From Aquimarina spongiae (lineage in GTDB: Bacteria > Bacteroidota > Bacteroidia > Flavobacteriales > Flavobacteriaceae): DNA of 64,000 nucleotides. The position numbers and the translations under genes were made by a program. How positions within the stretch are numbered: the stretch's first letter is position 1; the number at the start of each line of letters is the position of its first letter. The notes under the pieces are model-generated. The model made no database searches. It saw only the letters and a program-made list of their open reading frames with translations, and was not told the DNA's origin. The stretch spans positions 1-64,000 of the forward strand of contig NZ_FQYP01000012.1 in the NCBI RefSeq assembly GCF_900141785.1, given 5' to 3'. Shown in pieces: positions 36,486-45,184 of the stretch.

Positions 36486-36967
36486 TATAATGAAGCGTTG
36501 GGGTTGTCTCTTTTAAAGCTGAAAACGTCGGTCCACTCACCGGTTTTAATATCATTTACATAACGTTCTGCTTTGAAAAGTTTGCTGTTTCTATACAGTA
36601 GACAATATCCTTCTTTTTTATTGTTTTTATATTGGTATTTTCGCGTTATTCCGGCTGCAATATCGTAAATAATCCACCATTTCTCGGCTTTGTCATCAAT
36701 AAAATGCCCTTCTTTTACTAATTCTTTGGTTTTAGAATAATAATACCAATAGCCATGTTTCTTGTTATTCTTAAAGTGTCCTTCTTTAGAAACAATACCA
36801 TTGGGATAGTAAAAATGCCAAAAATCTACTTTAACTCCATCGTTTAACCAACCTTCGGCTTTTACTGTACCATCTGCGTAATAATCGTAATGATATTCTT
36901 TTTGCGAAAACGCAGTGAGGCCAGAAAATACAACAGCTAAGATGAGAAGTAGTGATTTATGAATCAT
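36485..36967 (-). CDS. Exported MORN-repeat-like protein
   Basis: This 160-residue protein has a signal peptide (LLLILAVVFSGLTAFSQ) and five or so MORN-type repeats in the YwqK style (YYADGTVKAEGWLNDG, YPNGIVSKEGHFKNNKKHG, LVKEGHFIDDK). Such repeats form a beta sheet that binds proteins or lipids. It is the first gene of the four-gene glycosylation operon, so an accessory role at the envelope is likely but unproven. Confidence 0.85.
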   Translation of the reverse strand: MIHKSLLLILAVVFSGLTAFSQKEYHYDYYADGTVKAEGWLNDGVKVDFWHFYYPNGIVSKEGHFKNNKKHGYWYYYSKTKELVKEGHFIDDKAEKWWIIYDIAAGITRKYQYKNNKKEGYCLLYRNSKLFKAERYVNDIKTGEWTDVFSFKRDNPNASL

Positions 36968-37044
36968 GATGTATTAGTTAACAACACTGCATTAGACGAA
37001 AGCTAATCGGGATACTAACATTTTTTTTAAAGTTAATGAATTAA

Positions 37045-37077
37045 AAATGCCACACCTAATTTTTGGATGTGGCATTT
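37045..37077 (-). terminator. Terminator after the NapH-like iron-sulfur protein gene
   Basis: A 10-bp stem AAATGCCACA / TGTGGCATTT with a 13-base loop lies about 30 bases after the stop codon. Confidence 0.8.
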
Positions 37078-37106
37078 GTATGAAGAAAGTATTCCAGTAT
37101 GTATGC

Positions 37107-38696
37107 TTATTTATTGTTTACGTAATTCATCAAATCCACATCATTACCTAATAAAACTTCTGTAGGATTGATTCTACCTTCTAGCTTGTCATTCTCTAAT
37201 TTCAGTACTCCTCTTGGACATACTGCAGAGCAAATTCCACAACCTACACAACTAGATCGTACAATATTCTCACCTTTTTGAGCATAAGATCGTACATCAA
37301 TTCCCATCTCACAATAGGTAGAACAGTTTCCGCAAGAAATACATTGTCCTCCATTTGTAGTAATTCTGAATTTTGAAAATAATCGTTGTTGAAATCCTAG
37401 AATTGCCGCCATAGGACAACCAAATCTACACCAGGCACGATTACCTAGTATGGGATAAAATCCTGTACCGATCACTCCAGAGAATATGGAACCGATATAT
37501 AAACCATAAGCAGATCTCATCGTTCCAGCCTTGATTAAAAATACTTCGTTTGTAGTCCCGGAAAAATGCATCACTACAAGAGCAATGATCACTGCAAAAT
37601 ACCCTATTGCACCATATCTGGCATCTTTACCTAATTCTTTTCTTTTAAATAATAAAACTCCGGCAAAAACAAGGGTCAAGAAAACGGCAACGCTAATCAA
37701 GAATACATCTTTTGTTAGCCAATATTTTTTGGGATCATATCCTAAATAGGTATACACAACGGCGGTAGTCATTACGACAGAAAAAACAAGTACGGTATGA
37801 ATTAACCATCTTTCTAATTTCCATGCACTTACTTTTTTGCTGGATAATTGTCTGAACGCATCTCCTGCAGTTTCGGCCAATCCGCCACAACCACAAACCC
37901 ATGAACAATACCATCTTTTCCCGTATTTATAGGTAAGAAATGGAGAAATTACAAAAATGGATAATATACCAAGTGCTAAAAGACTAAGACCAATAGTTTC
38001 AGTCTTGATAAAGGCATCTATTCTGTATTGATCAAAGTTATAATAATTCAATGGCCACATATTCTTAAGGTCATAGTAAGGCACATCTGAATTCATAACA
38101 TACATAAATTCGGGTATCAAAAAGGCAAAACCTAATTGAAAAAACATTACAGAAACAGTTCGCAACTGTTGGTATCTATTATGTCTGTATTTCAGAATGA
38201 ATTTATATCCAAAAGCAAGAATAGCTATAGTGTATAAGGTTCCATACACGAACCACTGGCTTGCTGGTCTACCACTTAATAAATTACTCAGGGGATCAAA
38301 AAGTGAAATCAATCCTGTATTGGCTTCTCCGTTTGTGCCCATCCCCAATAATTCTGGATAAAAGTACAAGACGATATAAAATGCGGTAAGTACTACTCCT
38401 GTAAGCCATCCTAATACTCCTCTAGAAGACATCGACTTGAACCAAACACCGTCATTTTTGATTCCTTCAAGCTTAGTGAGATAAGCATTGTTGGCAAATA
38501 AAACCGTACCCAGGGTAATCAAGCCCAAAGCAGCAGTTAAGAAGATTCCTTTGTTAGGGAAATTGGTGTTGACAAGAGCCAGTATCATGATAAACATTCC
38601 TACAAAGCCAATAGCTAGGGCTACTTTTTGTTTGGTTGTAATTCCCTTTGCATCTGGGCTAGCAAGAGACATACTATGATTTAATTTATTACTCAT
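37107..38696 (-). CDS. Membrane-bound 4Fe-4S protein, NapH/CcoG-like
   Basis: This 529-residue protein has about ten membrane helices, two CxxxCxC/CP-type membrane motifs (YCSWVCGCGG and WCRFGCPMAA) and, at the C-terminus, two ferredoxin clusters (CISCGNCSTYCEMGIDV and CVGCGICSAVCPRG). This is the layout of NapH/RdxA-type quinol-to-iron-sulfur electron conduits. It lies 50 bases downstream of an FAD oxidoreductase, its likely redox partner. The terminal acceptor is not encoded nearby. Confidence 0.9.
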   Translation of the reverse strand: MSNKLNHSMSLASPDAKGITTKQKVALAIGFVGMFIMILALVNTNFPNKGIFLTAALGLITLGTVLFANNAYLTKLEGIKNDGVWFKSMSSRGVLGWLTGVVLTAFYIVLYFYPELLGMGTNGEANTGLISLFDPLSNLLSGRPASQWFVYGTLYTIAILAFGYKFILKYRHNRYQQLRTVSVMFFQLGFAFLIPEFMYVMNSDVPYYDLKNMWPLNYYNFDQYRIDAFIKTETIGLSLLALGILSIFVISPFLTYKYGKRWYCSWVCGCGGLAETAGDAFRQLSSKKVSAWKLERWLIHTVLVFSVVMTTAVVYTYLGYDPKKYWLTKDVFLISVAVFLTLVFAGVLLFKRKELGKDARYGAIGYFAVIIALVVMHFSGTTNEVFLIKAGTMRSAYGLYIGSIFSGVIGTGFYPILGNRAWCRFGCPMAAILGFQQRLFSKFRITTNGGQCISCGNCSTYCEMGIDVRSYAQKGENIVRSSCVGCGICSAVCPRGVLKLENDKLEGRINPTEVLLGNDVDLMNYVNNK

Positions 38697-38746
38697 TTCT
38701 AATATTTTTTAGTCAAAAGACTTTTGTTGTTTTGATTTTTTGAAGA

Positions 38747-40048
38747 TTAAGCGGTTTGAAATTGATGACTGTTATAAGCCGAAAGAATTTGGGATTCATG
38801 TTTTTTGTAGAATTCCGGATCAAAATTAGCTTCAGCCAGATTTGTCATAACATAATCCACATCTCTTTTTTCGGTCAGCCAACGATCAAAAACCTCGTGT
38901 CTCATTCGTATCCCAAAGGTGTTGATCCCCAAAAATTCTTTGGTGTCCTTATGGAAGGATACAGTGATACATTTGGTGTCGTCTTCATGTTTCCAATGAA
39001 ATTGTTGTTCGTATTCTTGTGGTCTACCAAATACCCAACCATAGGTTTGATATTCAATATCCATAAATTTTGCACTATTAAACCAATGTCCAGGTTTGTA
39101 TTCAATTCGATTTCCGCAGATTGTTTGTGCTACAGTTTCGCCCATCATACGTCCAGTATACCAAACGGCTTCAATAGGTCTTCGCATTCCAATGGATTCG
39201 TGTTGTTCGGCACAGTCTCCAATAGCATAGATATTAGGGATATTGGTTTCTAAAAACCGATTTACTTTGATTCCACGGCCTAATTCTATCCCAGATTCTT
39301 TTAAGAAATCAATATTTGGAGATACTCCGGCAGTTAATCCAACAACATCACAATCAATTACTTCTCCGGTTTCTTGTACGACGACCGCTCTGGCTTTACC
39401 ATTTTCGTCGGCCAAAATTTCTTTTAGGTTAACTCCTAATCGTAAATCAATATGATGATTTAGAATATGTCTATTGATCATTGCGCTTTCTCCAGCAGGT
39501 AATACACCATTCCAGAAACTATCTTCTCTTACCAAAAAAGTAACTGGAATACTTCTGGAATGTAACATTTCGGCTAATTCGATTCCGATCAATCCACCAC
39601 CTACTACTACAGCTCTTTTACATGTTTTATTATCCGGAGCATAATTCTCTAGATTCTCCAGATCCTGTTTGTGATACATTCCCATAACACCATCCAAATC
39701 CTGACCTGGCCATCCAAACTTATTGGGTTTTGATCCTGCTGCGATAATAAGCTTGTCGTAGCTCATGGTCTCTCCAGAATTAAAGACTAATTCGTTGGAT
39801 TCATGCTTTACTTGAGATACAAAACCTTGTTTAAGTTCGATATTGTTCTTTTCCCAGAACCAATTTTCATAGGGTTGTGTATGTTCAAACTTCATATGCC
39901 CCATATATACATACATCAACGCTGTTCTGGAAAAGAAGTAATCTGTTTCGGCAGAAATAATGGTGATTCTTTTGTCAGACATTTTTCGAATATGCCGAGC
40001 AGCAGTGACCCCCGAAATACCATTTCCGATAATAACGATGTGTTCCAT
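38747..40048 (-). CDS. FAD-dependent NAD(P)H oxidoreductase (rubredoxin reductase-like)
   Basis: From the ATG at 40048 this is 433 residues. It has two Rossmann motifs (HIVIIGNGISGVTAARHI for FAD; AVVVGGGLIGIELAEML for NAD(P)), the FAD-site NIYAIGDCAEQHE and a ~90-residue C-terminal domain. It is a class I pyridine-nucleotide-disulfide-oxidoreductase-like enzyme without redox cysteines. The 30 residues encoded upstream to 40138 do not fit the family, so I set the start at 40048. It probably passes electrons between NAD(P)H and the neighbouring iron-sulfur membrane protein. Confidence 0.9.
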   Translation of the reverse strand: MEHIVIIGNGISGVTAARHIRKMSDKRITIISAETDYFFSRTALMYVYMGHMKFEHTQPYENWFWEKNNIELKQGFVSQVKHESNELVFNSGETMSYDKLIIAAGSKPNKFGWPGQDLDGVMGMYHKQDLENLENYAPDNKTCKRAVVVGGGLIGIELAEMLHSRSIPVTFLVREDSFWNGVLPAGESAMINRHILNHHIDLRLGVNLKEILADENGKARAVVVQETGEVIDCDVVGLTAGVSPNIDFLKESGIELGRGIKVNRFLETNIPNIYAIGDCAEQHESIGMRRPIEAVWYTGRMMGETVAQTICGNRIEYKPGHWFNSAKFMDIEYQTYGWVFGRPQEYEQQFHWKHEDDTKCITVSFHKDTKEFLGINTFGIRMRHEVFDRWLTEKRDVDYVMTNLAEANFDPEFYKKHESQILSAYNSHQFQTA

Positions 40049-40366
40049 AAGTGATAGTTGTTGATTGTCAATTTTTAATGAGAAGTGAAAACTTCCCAAA
40101 GTAAGTCGTACATAAATATAAGAACTTAAGAGCTTCAAATAATTTAGAATCAGTCTAAAAACAACTGGGTTTGTAAGGAACGAGAACTAAATCGAACATG
40201 GTTCACTTTGTTTCTGGATGTAGAAAACAAATTGAACAAAATCAAAATTTATTTGTAAGCAGCACATTTTGGGTGCGACTGATAGACCGTTGCCAAGGTA
40301 ATCAAGAATTGTAGAAAATTAGGATTTATCTTCATTATAAAGGATGAATCGACAAAAAAAATACTC
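40049..40366. other. Intergenic region between divergent genes
   Basis: About 318 bases without a gene I can support. It must hold the divergent promoters for the FAD oxidoreductase and the DUF547 gene; I find no convincing TAnnTTTG box. Confidence 0.5.
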
Positions 40367-41077
40367 ATGAAAAAAGTAATCATTATCGCAATATTGTTGA
40401 TCTCCCAATTAGGGTTTTCTCAAAGTACGTCGGAGTTTTTCAAAAAGGCGGACGCATTTTTTAAAACCTATGTGGTTAACGGTAAAGTAAACTATACAGA
40501 GATCAAGAAAGACCCCTCTTCATTAAATGAATTGATCGATCAGGCCGCAAAAATTCGAGTTTCGAAAAGTGAGCCTAAAACATTTCAAGCCTTTTATATT
40601 AATGCGTATAACTTGGCAGTGATAAAAGGAGTAACGAATAAATATCCAGTAAAATCACCTTTGAACATTAAAGGGTTTTTTGATAAAACCACCTACAATC
40701 TAGGAGGTAAGCAAACCACGCTTAATGATTTGGAGAATAAGATCCTTCGTAAGAATTTTCCAAAAGAAGCTAGGTTTCATTTTTCTCTGGTATGTGCCGG
40801 TTTAGGATGTCCCCCAATTATTTCTGAAGCATATACCCCTGAATCTTTAGATAAACAATTACAACGTCAAACGACCAAAGCACTTAATAACCCAAGGTTT
40901 ATCAAAGTAAAAGGAAACAAAGTACAGTTGTCTCAAATCTTTGAGTGGTACAAAGAAGATTTTACCCATAACGGGTCAGAAATTGATTATGTAAATCAAT
41001 TCAGAAAAGAAAAGATTCCTACCAAAGCTAAGATCTCTTACTACCCGTACAACTGGAATTTAAATGCAATCAAATAA
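40367..41077 (+). CDS. Exported DUF547 protein
   Basis: This 236-residue protein has a signal peptide (VIIIAILLISQLGFSQ) and a DUF547 domain: YTEIKKDPSSLNELI, FQAFYINAYNLAVIKGV, TTLNDLENKILRKNFPK and the signature HFSLVCAGLGCPP with two cysteines. DUF547 has no established function. Three further paralogs lie at 49.6-52.6 kb. It is the first of four plus-strand genes (DUF547, outer-membrane protein, GH113-like, lipoprotein) that may form an operon. Confidence 0.92.
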   Translation: MKKVIIIAILLISQLGFSQSTSEFFKKADAFFKTYVVNGKVNYTEIKKDPSSLNELIDQAAKIRVSKSEPKTFQAFYINAYNLAVIKGVTNKYPVKSPLNIKGFFDKTTYNLGGKQTTLNDLENKILRKNFPKEARFHFSLVCAGLGCPPIISEAYTPESLDKQLQRQTTKALNNPRFIKVKGNKVQLSQIFEWYKEDFTHNGSEIDYVNQFRKEKIPTKAKISYYPYNWNLNAIK

Positions 41078-41162
41078 ATAATCATAATAATTAACTACAT
41101 GTTGTTAAAATTAGGGAGTGATATGCCCTGTGTGTTTTAGTAATATGATAAATACTCAAAAA

Positions 41163-42041
41163 ATGAAATCAACTAAAAACATCGTAACCACTTTTTTACT
41201 TTTGTTCGCGATCACTGTAGGGTTTGCACAAGACGAAGATGATCAGGGAGGTTCGGTAATTCAAACATTAACACCTTCAAAATTAATAGGTAAAGGTCAA
41301 TACGATATTAAATGGTTCAATAACCTATATACGCAAACAGAAAGTACCTTTACAGATGGTGACGAACCCAGACAAACATTCTTTACTTCGACGGTAGAGG
41401 CATATACTGGTGTTGGGAATAACAAGCGATGGAATTTGGGAGTTATCCTTGAGTTTAGATCAAATGTAGTAGCAGACAGAGATGCACTAGAGGTTTTTCA
41501 ATTTGATGGAGAAAGTAACACAGCTAGATCTGGGTTTACATCTTTTGCTCCTTCGGTGAAGTTTGTCCCCCTTAAAAACGTGAATAACTTCTCGATCCAA
41601 AGCTCATTTTTTATCCCATTAGTGGATAACGAAACGGAAAACGGAGTATTTCTTGATCAAAATGGATTTATCTGGCAAAATCGTTTCTTCTATGATTATA
41701 CGTTTCCAGGAAATAAGTTCCAATTATTTACTGAGCTCAATTCTGAATTGAACTTCGGAAAAGAAGAAGACAGTTTTGCAAACAACAGTTTGCGTTTAAC
41801 TCCGGGAGTATTTTTTAGTTACTTCCCAAGCTCAAAATTTACGGTGTTGGCTTTAGCTCAACATTCAGAATTAGTGGATTTGGGGAATGATTTTGATCAA
41901 AGCTTTACAGCACTAGGAGGTGGAGCAAAGTATCAGCTTACGAACGAATTAAACATAGAGGCATTATATACCAATTTTGTAGATGGAAGAAACACTGGAT
42001 TGGGTGAAACTTTTAATATAGGTTTAAGAGCCGTATTCTAA
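41163..42041 (+). CDS. Outer-membrane beta-barrel protein, function unknown
   Basis: From the ATG at 41163 this is 292 residues, with signal peptide IVTTFLLLFAITVGFAQ. The rest alternates aromatic and polar residues in short amphipathic strands (YDIKWFNNLYTQTES, KFQLFTELNSELNFG, LNIEALYTNFVDGR) and ends in a terminal strand GLRAVF with C-terminal Phe, as for barrel proteins recognised by BamA. Upstream in-frame ATGs at 41118 and 41145 add residues that do not improve the signal peptide. Probably a porin or small transporter. Confidence 0.75.
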   Translation: MKSTKNIVTTFLLLFAITVGFAQDEDDQGGSVIQTLTPSKLIGKGQYDIKWFNNLYTQTESTFTDGDEPRQTFFTSTVEAYTGVGNNKRWNLGVILEFRSNVVADRDALEVFQFDGESNTARSGFTSFAPSVKFVPLKNVNNFSIQSSFFIPLVDNETENGVFLDQNGFIWQNRFFYDYTFPGNKFQLFTELNSELNFGKEEDSFANNSLRLTPGVFFSYFPSSKFTVLALAQHSELVDLGNDFDQSFTALGGGAKYQLTNELNIEALYTNFVDGRNTGLGETFNIGLRAVF

Positions 42042-42072
42042 TAAAATTGTATTTTCAGCAGTAAAAAAACGA

Positions 42073-43071
42073 ATGAAAAAGGTTTTTTTACTGCTTTTTA
42101 CAATCATTGTTAGTGGATGTTCGGGTCAGCAAAACAAGATTAATGGGATTAGTTTTGTTGGCTCTCCACAAGAGATAGGTCCTGAAACTATCGATCCCGT
42201 GGTACAACTTAATGCCAATTGGGCTGCTGTGATGCCCTTTGGGTTTCTTAGAAATCTTGAAACACCAACTGTAGTATTTAATATCGACAGACAATGGTGG
42301 GGAGAGCGTAGGGATGGTGCCAAAAAAACCATAGAACTACTTAACGCCCGAGGTATAAAGGTGATGTTAAAGCCACAAATCTGGGTTTGGAGAGGCGAGT
42401 TTACTGGTGATATTAACATGAAATCTGAAGAACAATGGAAACAATTAGAGAAATCATACAAGGACTTTATTCTTTTGTACGCCAATTTAGCTCAGGAAAT
42501 GCAAGTACCAATTCTATGTATCGGTACCGAGCTGCATACGTTCGTGCAAACCAGACCAAAGTATTGGAACGATTTAATCAAAGAAATCAGAGGTATTTAT
42601 AAGGGTGAGTTGACCTATGCCGAGAACTGGGATCAGTTTGAAAAAGCTCCTTTTTGGAGCCAGTTGGATTATATCGGGATAGATGCATACTTTCCTGTCT
42701 CAGATAGTCATACACCAAGTATAGAAGAACTAAAGTCGGGTTGGCAAAGACATAAAGCAAAGATTGTAGCTTTAAAGGATAAAATAAAAAAGCCTGTTTT
42801 GTTTACAGAATTTGGATATCGAAGTATCCATTATACAGGCAAAGAACCTTGGGACTCGAGTAGAAATCAGGAACAAACTAACCTTGAAGCGCAAAACAAT
42901 GCATTATCAGCATTGCACGAAGAATTCTGGCAAGAAAAATGGTTTGCCGGAGGGTTTTTATGGAAATGGTATCACAATCATGATGATGTTGGTGGGAATA
43001 ATAATAATCGTTTTACCATTCAGAATAAACCCGCAGAAGCATTAATTAGATCTTTATATAAAATTGAATAG
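42073..43071 (+). CDS. GH113-like glycoside hydrolase lipoprotein
   Basis: This 332-residue protein has a lipoprotein signal (LLLFTIIVSGCSGQ) and a TIM barrel of the GH113 beta-mannanase type. The visible residues are ARGIKVMLKPQIW with VWRGEF, an acid/base glutamate in CIGTELHTF and a nucleophile glutamate in VLFTEFGYRS. The likely action is on beta-linked mannan or a related glycan, anchored at the envelope. Substrate is inferred from family. It overlaps the next gene by 8 bases. Confidence 0.87.
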   Translation: MKKVFLLLFTIIVSGCSGQQNKINGISFVGSPQEIGPETIDPVVQLNANWAAVMPFGFLRNLETPTVVFNIDRQWWGERRDGAKKTIELLNARGIKVMLKPQIWVWRGEFTGDINMKSEEQWKQLEKSYKDFILLYANLAQEMQVPILCIGTELHTFVQTRPKYWNDLIKEIRGIYKGELTYAENWDQFEKAPFWSQLDYIGIDAYFPVSDSHTPSIEELKSGWQRHKAKIVALKDKIKKPVLFTEFGYRSIHYTGKEPWDSSRNQEQTNLEAQNNALSALHEEFWQEKWFAGGFLWKWYHNHDDVGGNNNNRFTIQNKPAEALIRSLYKIE

Positions 43072-43801
43072 ATATCTATCATATAGTATAGGTTTGGTAA
43101 TCATCTTTTTCTTTTCGTGTAAAAGTGATGATGATCAGGTTGCAGACAATACATTGGCTGCTCTGGTAGCTGTCAATACTATAGAAATTGATAACGTGAT
43201 TGCTTGTGCCAGCTCATCTCCAGACCAACAAAATGAAACCATTACCTATCTCTATCCCAGACCTGGAGCTACAGATATCAGATATTTTGAAACTTCTTCT
43301 TTAGATGTGGATAAAAATGATTTTACTGCCTACCGCAGCGTAGCTATAACTCCTACTGATTTTTTTAATGGATATCTCAAAAAATTCAATAGAATTTCAG
43401 ACAATGAAAAATGGGTGATTATTACCTTTTTCGAAAATGGAGTACTACATATTTCTAATCCCATTCGGCTGAAACATCTTACAAAACCTACAGAATTTAG
43501 TGATCAGGTAACTGTCGATACTGGTGTTGCAGGAATGCCAATATTTAGTTGGAATGATGGGTTTTTTGATGATAACAAGATATATTTTCAAGTTGTTTCT
43601 GATCGTAATGACGAACTATTATCAGGTACATATACTTTCGAAAGGCAATTTCAATACTACAAATTAGATAATGTTGTCCTTAATATTACCAGAGATACTC
43701 CACCTACTTTAGAGGTAGGAGAGGATTACGGATATACATTGATGGGGGTGAGCGAGGATAATTGGGTCAATCTTTTGCTTCAAAGGCAATTTCAGCCTTG
43801 A
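43064..43801 (+). CDS. Putative lipoprotein, function unknown, TTG start
   Basis: This 245-residue protein has a lipoprotein signal (IGLVIIFFFSCKSDDD). The mature part is beta-rich with one cysteine (VIACASSSP) and a Pro/Tyr-containing central part; I do not recognise a family. The only start that gives a complete signal peptide is a TTG at 43064, inside the last codons of the GH113-like gene (8-base overlap, different frame), so it is probably translated by coupling with it. Confidence 0.75.
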   Translation: MNRYLSYSIGLVIIFFFSCKSDDDQVADNTLAALVAVNTIEIDNVIACASSSPDQQNETITYLYPRPGATDIRYFETSSLDVDKNDFTAYRSVAITPTDFFNGYLKKFNRISDNEKWVIITFFENGVLHISNPIRLKHLTKPTEFSDQVTVDTGVAGMPIFSWNDGFFDDNKIYFQVVSDRNDELLSGTYTFERQFQYYKLDNVVLNITRDTPPTLEVGEDYGYTLMGVSEDNWVNLLLQRQFQP

Positions 43802-43865
43802 TTTATCCCATAATCTTGTAAGCTAAGCCATACTCATTCGTCTATAGCAGTACAAAAAAATTGCT

Positions 43866-45125
43866 ATGAAGAAGATCCTAATTTCTCTGATTTTCTTGAT
43901 GACTTGTTGTGCTTTTTCTCAAGATGCGGTAGTTGCAGAATTACGCATTAATGGATTAAAAAGAACCAAGGAATCTTTTATAAGAAAATTAGTTAAGGTA
44001 AAACCGGGTGCTGCCTATGATTCGTTACGTGTAGCTACCGATATAGAACGTCTAAAAAGACTTCCGGGAGTCGCCAATGCTGAGTCAGAGCTGCAAAAAG
44101 AAGGATCTGATTATGTGATTACCTATACTATTGAAGAAAACTTCACCATAATTCCTGGGATCAATATTGCTACCGATAACAATGATGAGTTTGCGTTTCG
44201 GGTTTCGCTTTTCGAATTTAATTTATTAGGAAGAAATCAGATTTTAGGAGGGTTTTATCAACGAGATGTCTTCGATTCTTATGGGGGATATTGGGAGGCT
44301 CCTTATCTTTTTACCAATAAGTTTGGATTTGGAATCAATTACAAAAACCTGGTCTCTCAAGAGCCTGTTTTCTTCGAAAATGACAATACTGTAAATTACC
44401 GTTTTGATACCAAGACTTTTGAAGCAAATCTGTTATACGAATTTAATTTTCACAATAGAGCAGAAGTAGGGATTAACATCGCCAGCGAAGAATATGATTT
44501 TCTGGAAGGTGATCTGCCTTTGGGAACTCCAACTCGGCTTACGGCAGATAAAATCACATATAGAGGAGAATACGAGTATAATGATATTGATATCGATTAT
44601 CAGTATGTGTCTGGTTTTAGGAGCCTGTTAGATGTACGTTTCGTAACTGGCGGCGAAGGATTACTCAACGACTTTTTTATCGGAAGAAATGATTTTGAAT
44701 ATTTCAAAAAAGTCGGAAAACTGGGTAACTGGGCAAGTCGACTACGACTGGCTTATGCATCAAATGATGATACTCCTTTTGCTCCTTTTGCTGTAGATAA
44801 CCAATTAAATATTCGTGGCGCAGGTAACACTATCGATAGGGGTACTGCAGCCATTGTTTTGAATACAGAATATCGCCACACTTTTTACGAAAAAGGCTGG
44901 TTCGTGATACAGAGTAATGTTTTTATTGATACAGGAACATGGCGTAATCCAGGAGGAGATCTGGTAGAATTAGTAGATGGCAGCACCTTGCGATTTTACC
45001 CTGGTTTAGGAATACGTTTGATCCACAAACGTATTTTTAATGCTGTTTTTAGATTGGATTATGGTTATGGTATTGGTGATGATGCTACCAACGGAATTAC
45101 CTTTGGGATTGGCCAATATTTTTGA
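43866..45125 (+). CDS. BamA/TamA-family outer-membrane protein, first of tandem pair
   Basis: This 419-residue protein has a signal peptide (LISLIFLMTCCAFSQ), one POTRA-like domain (AELRINGLKRTKESFIRKLV through SDYVITYTIEEN) and a C-terminal barrel with surface-antigen motifs (NILGRNQILGGFY-like strands, GNWASRLRLAYASNDDTPF, RGAGNTIDRGTAAIVLNTEY, C-terminal IGQYF). It is half the size of BamA (one POTRA), so it is a specialised paralog, perhaps for assembly or export of one envelope component. A second copy follows directly. Confidence 0.88.
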   Translation: MKKILISLIFLMTCCAFSQDAVVAELRINGLKRTKESFIRKLVKVKPGAAYDSLRVATDIERLKRLPGVANAESELQKEGSDYVITYTIEENFTIIPGINIATDNNDEFAFRVSLFEFNLLGRNQILGGFYQRDVFDSYGGYWEAPYLFTNKFGFGINYKNLVSQEPVFFENDNTVNYRFDTKTFEANLLYEFNFHNRAEVGINIASEEYDFLEGDLPLGTPTRLTADKITYRGEYEYNDIDIDYQYVSGFRSLLDVRFVTGGEGLLNDFFIGRNDFEYFKKVGKLGNWASRLRLAYASNDDTPFAPFAVDNQLNIRGAGNTIDRGTAAIVLNTEYRHTFYEKGWFVIQSNVFIDTGTWRNPGGDLVELVDGSTLRFYPGLGIRLIHKRIFNAVFRLDYGYGIGDDATNGITFGIGQYF

Positions 45126-45152
45126 TTTAGAGTGTAATAAGACTTACATTTG
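45121..45152 (+). promoter_or_regulatory. Promoter of the second tandem barrel gene
   Basis: TACATTTG (45145-45152) is a perfect TAnnTTTG box with TTTG (45121-45124) 20 bases before it, overlapping the end of the first gene. It lies 32 bases upstream of the second gene, giving a possible separate start of transcription for that copy. Confidence 0.65.
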
Positions 45153-45184
45153 TGATAAAAATTGCTTCATACAAATCGAACTAA

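Noticed and set aside
36485..36967. Toxin-antitoxin antitoxin (YwqK-type name)
   Set aside because: The MORN-type repeat and signal peptide explain the match; there is no toxin gene next to it.
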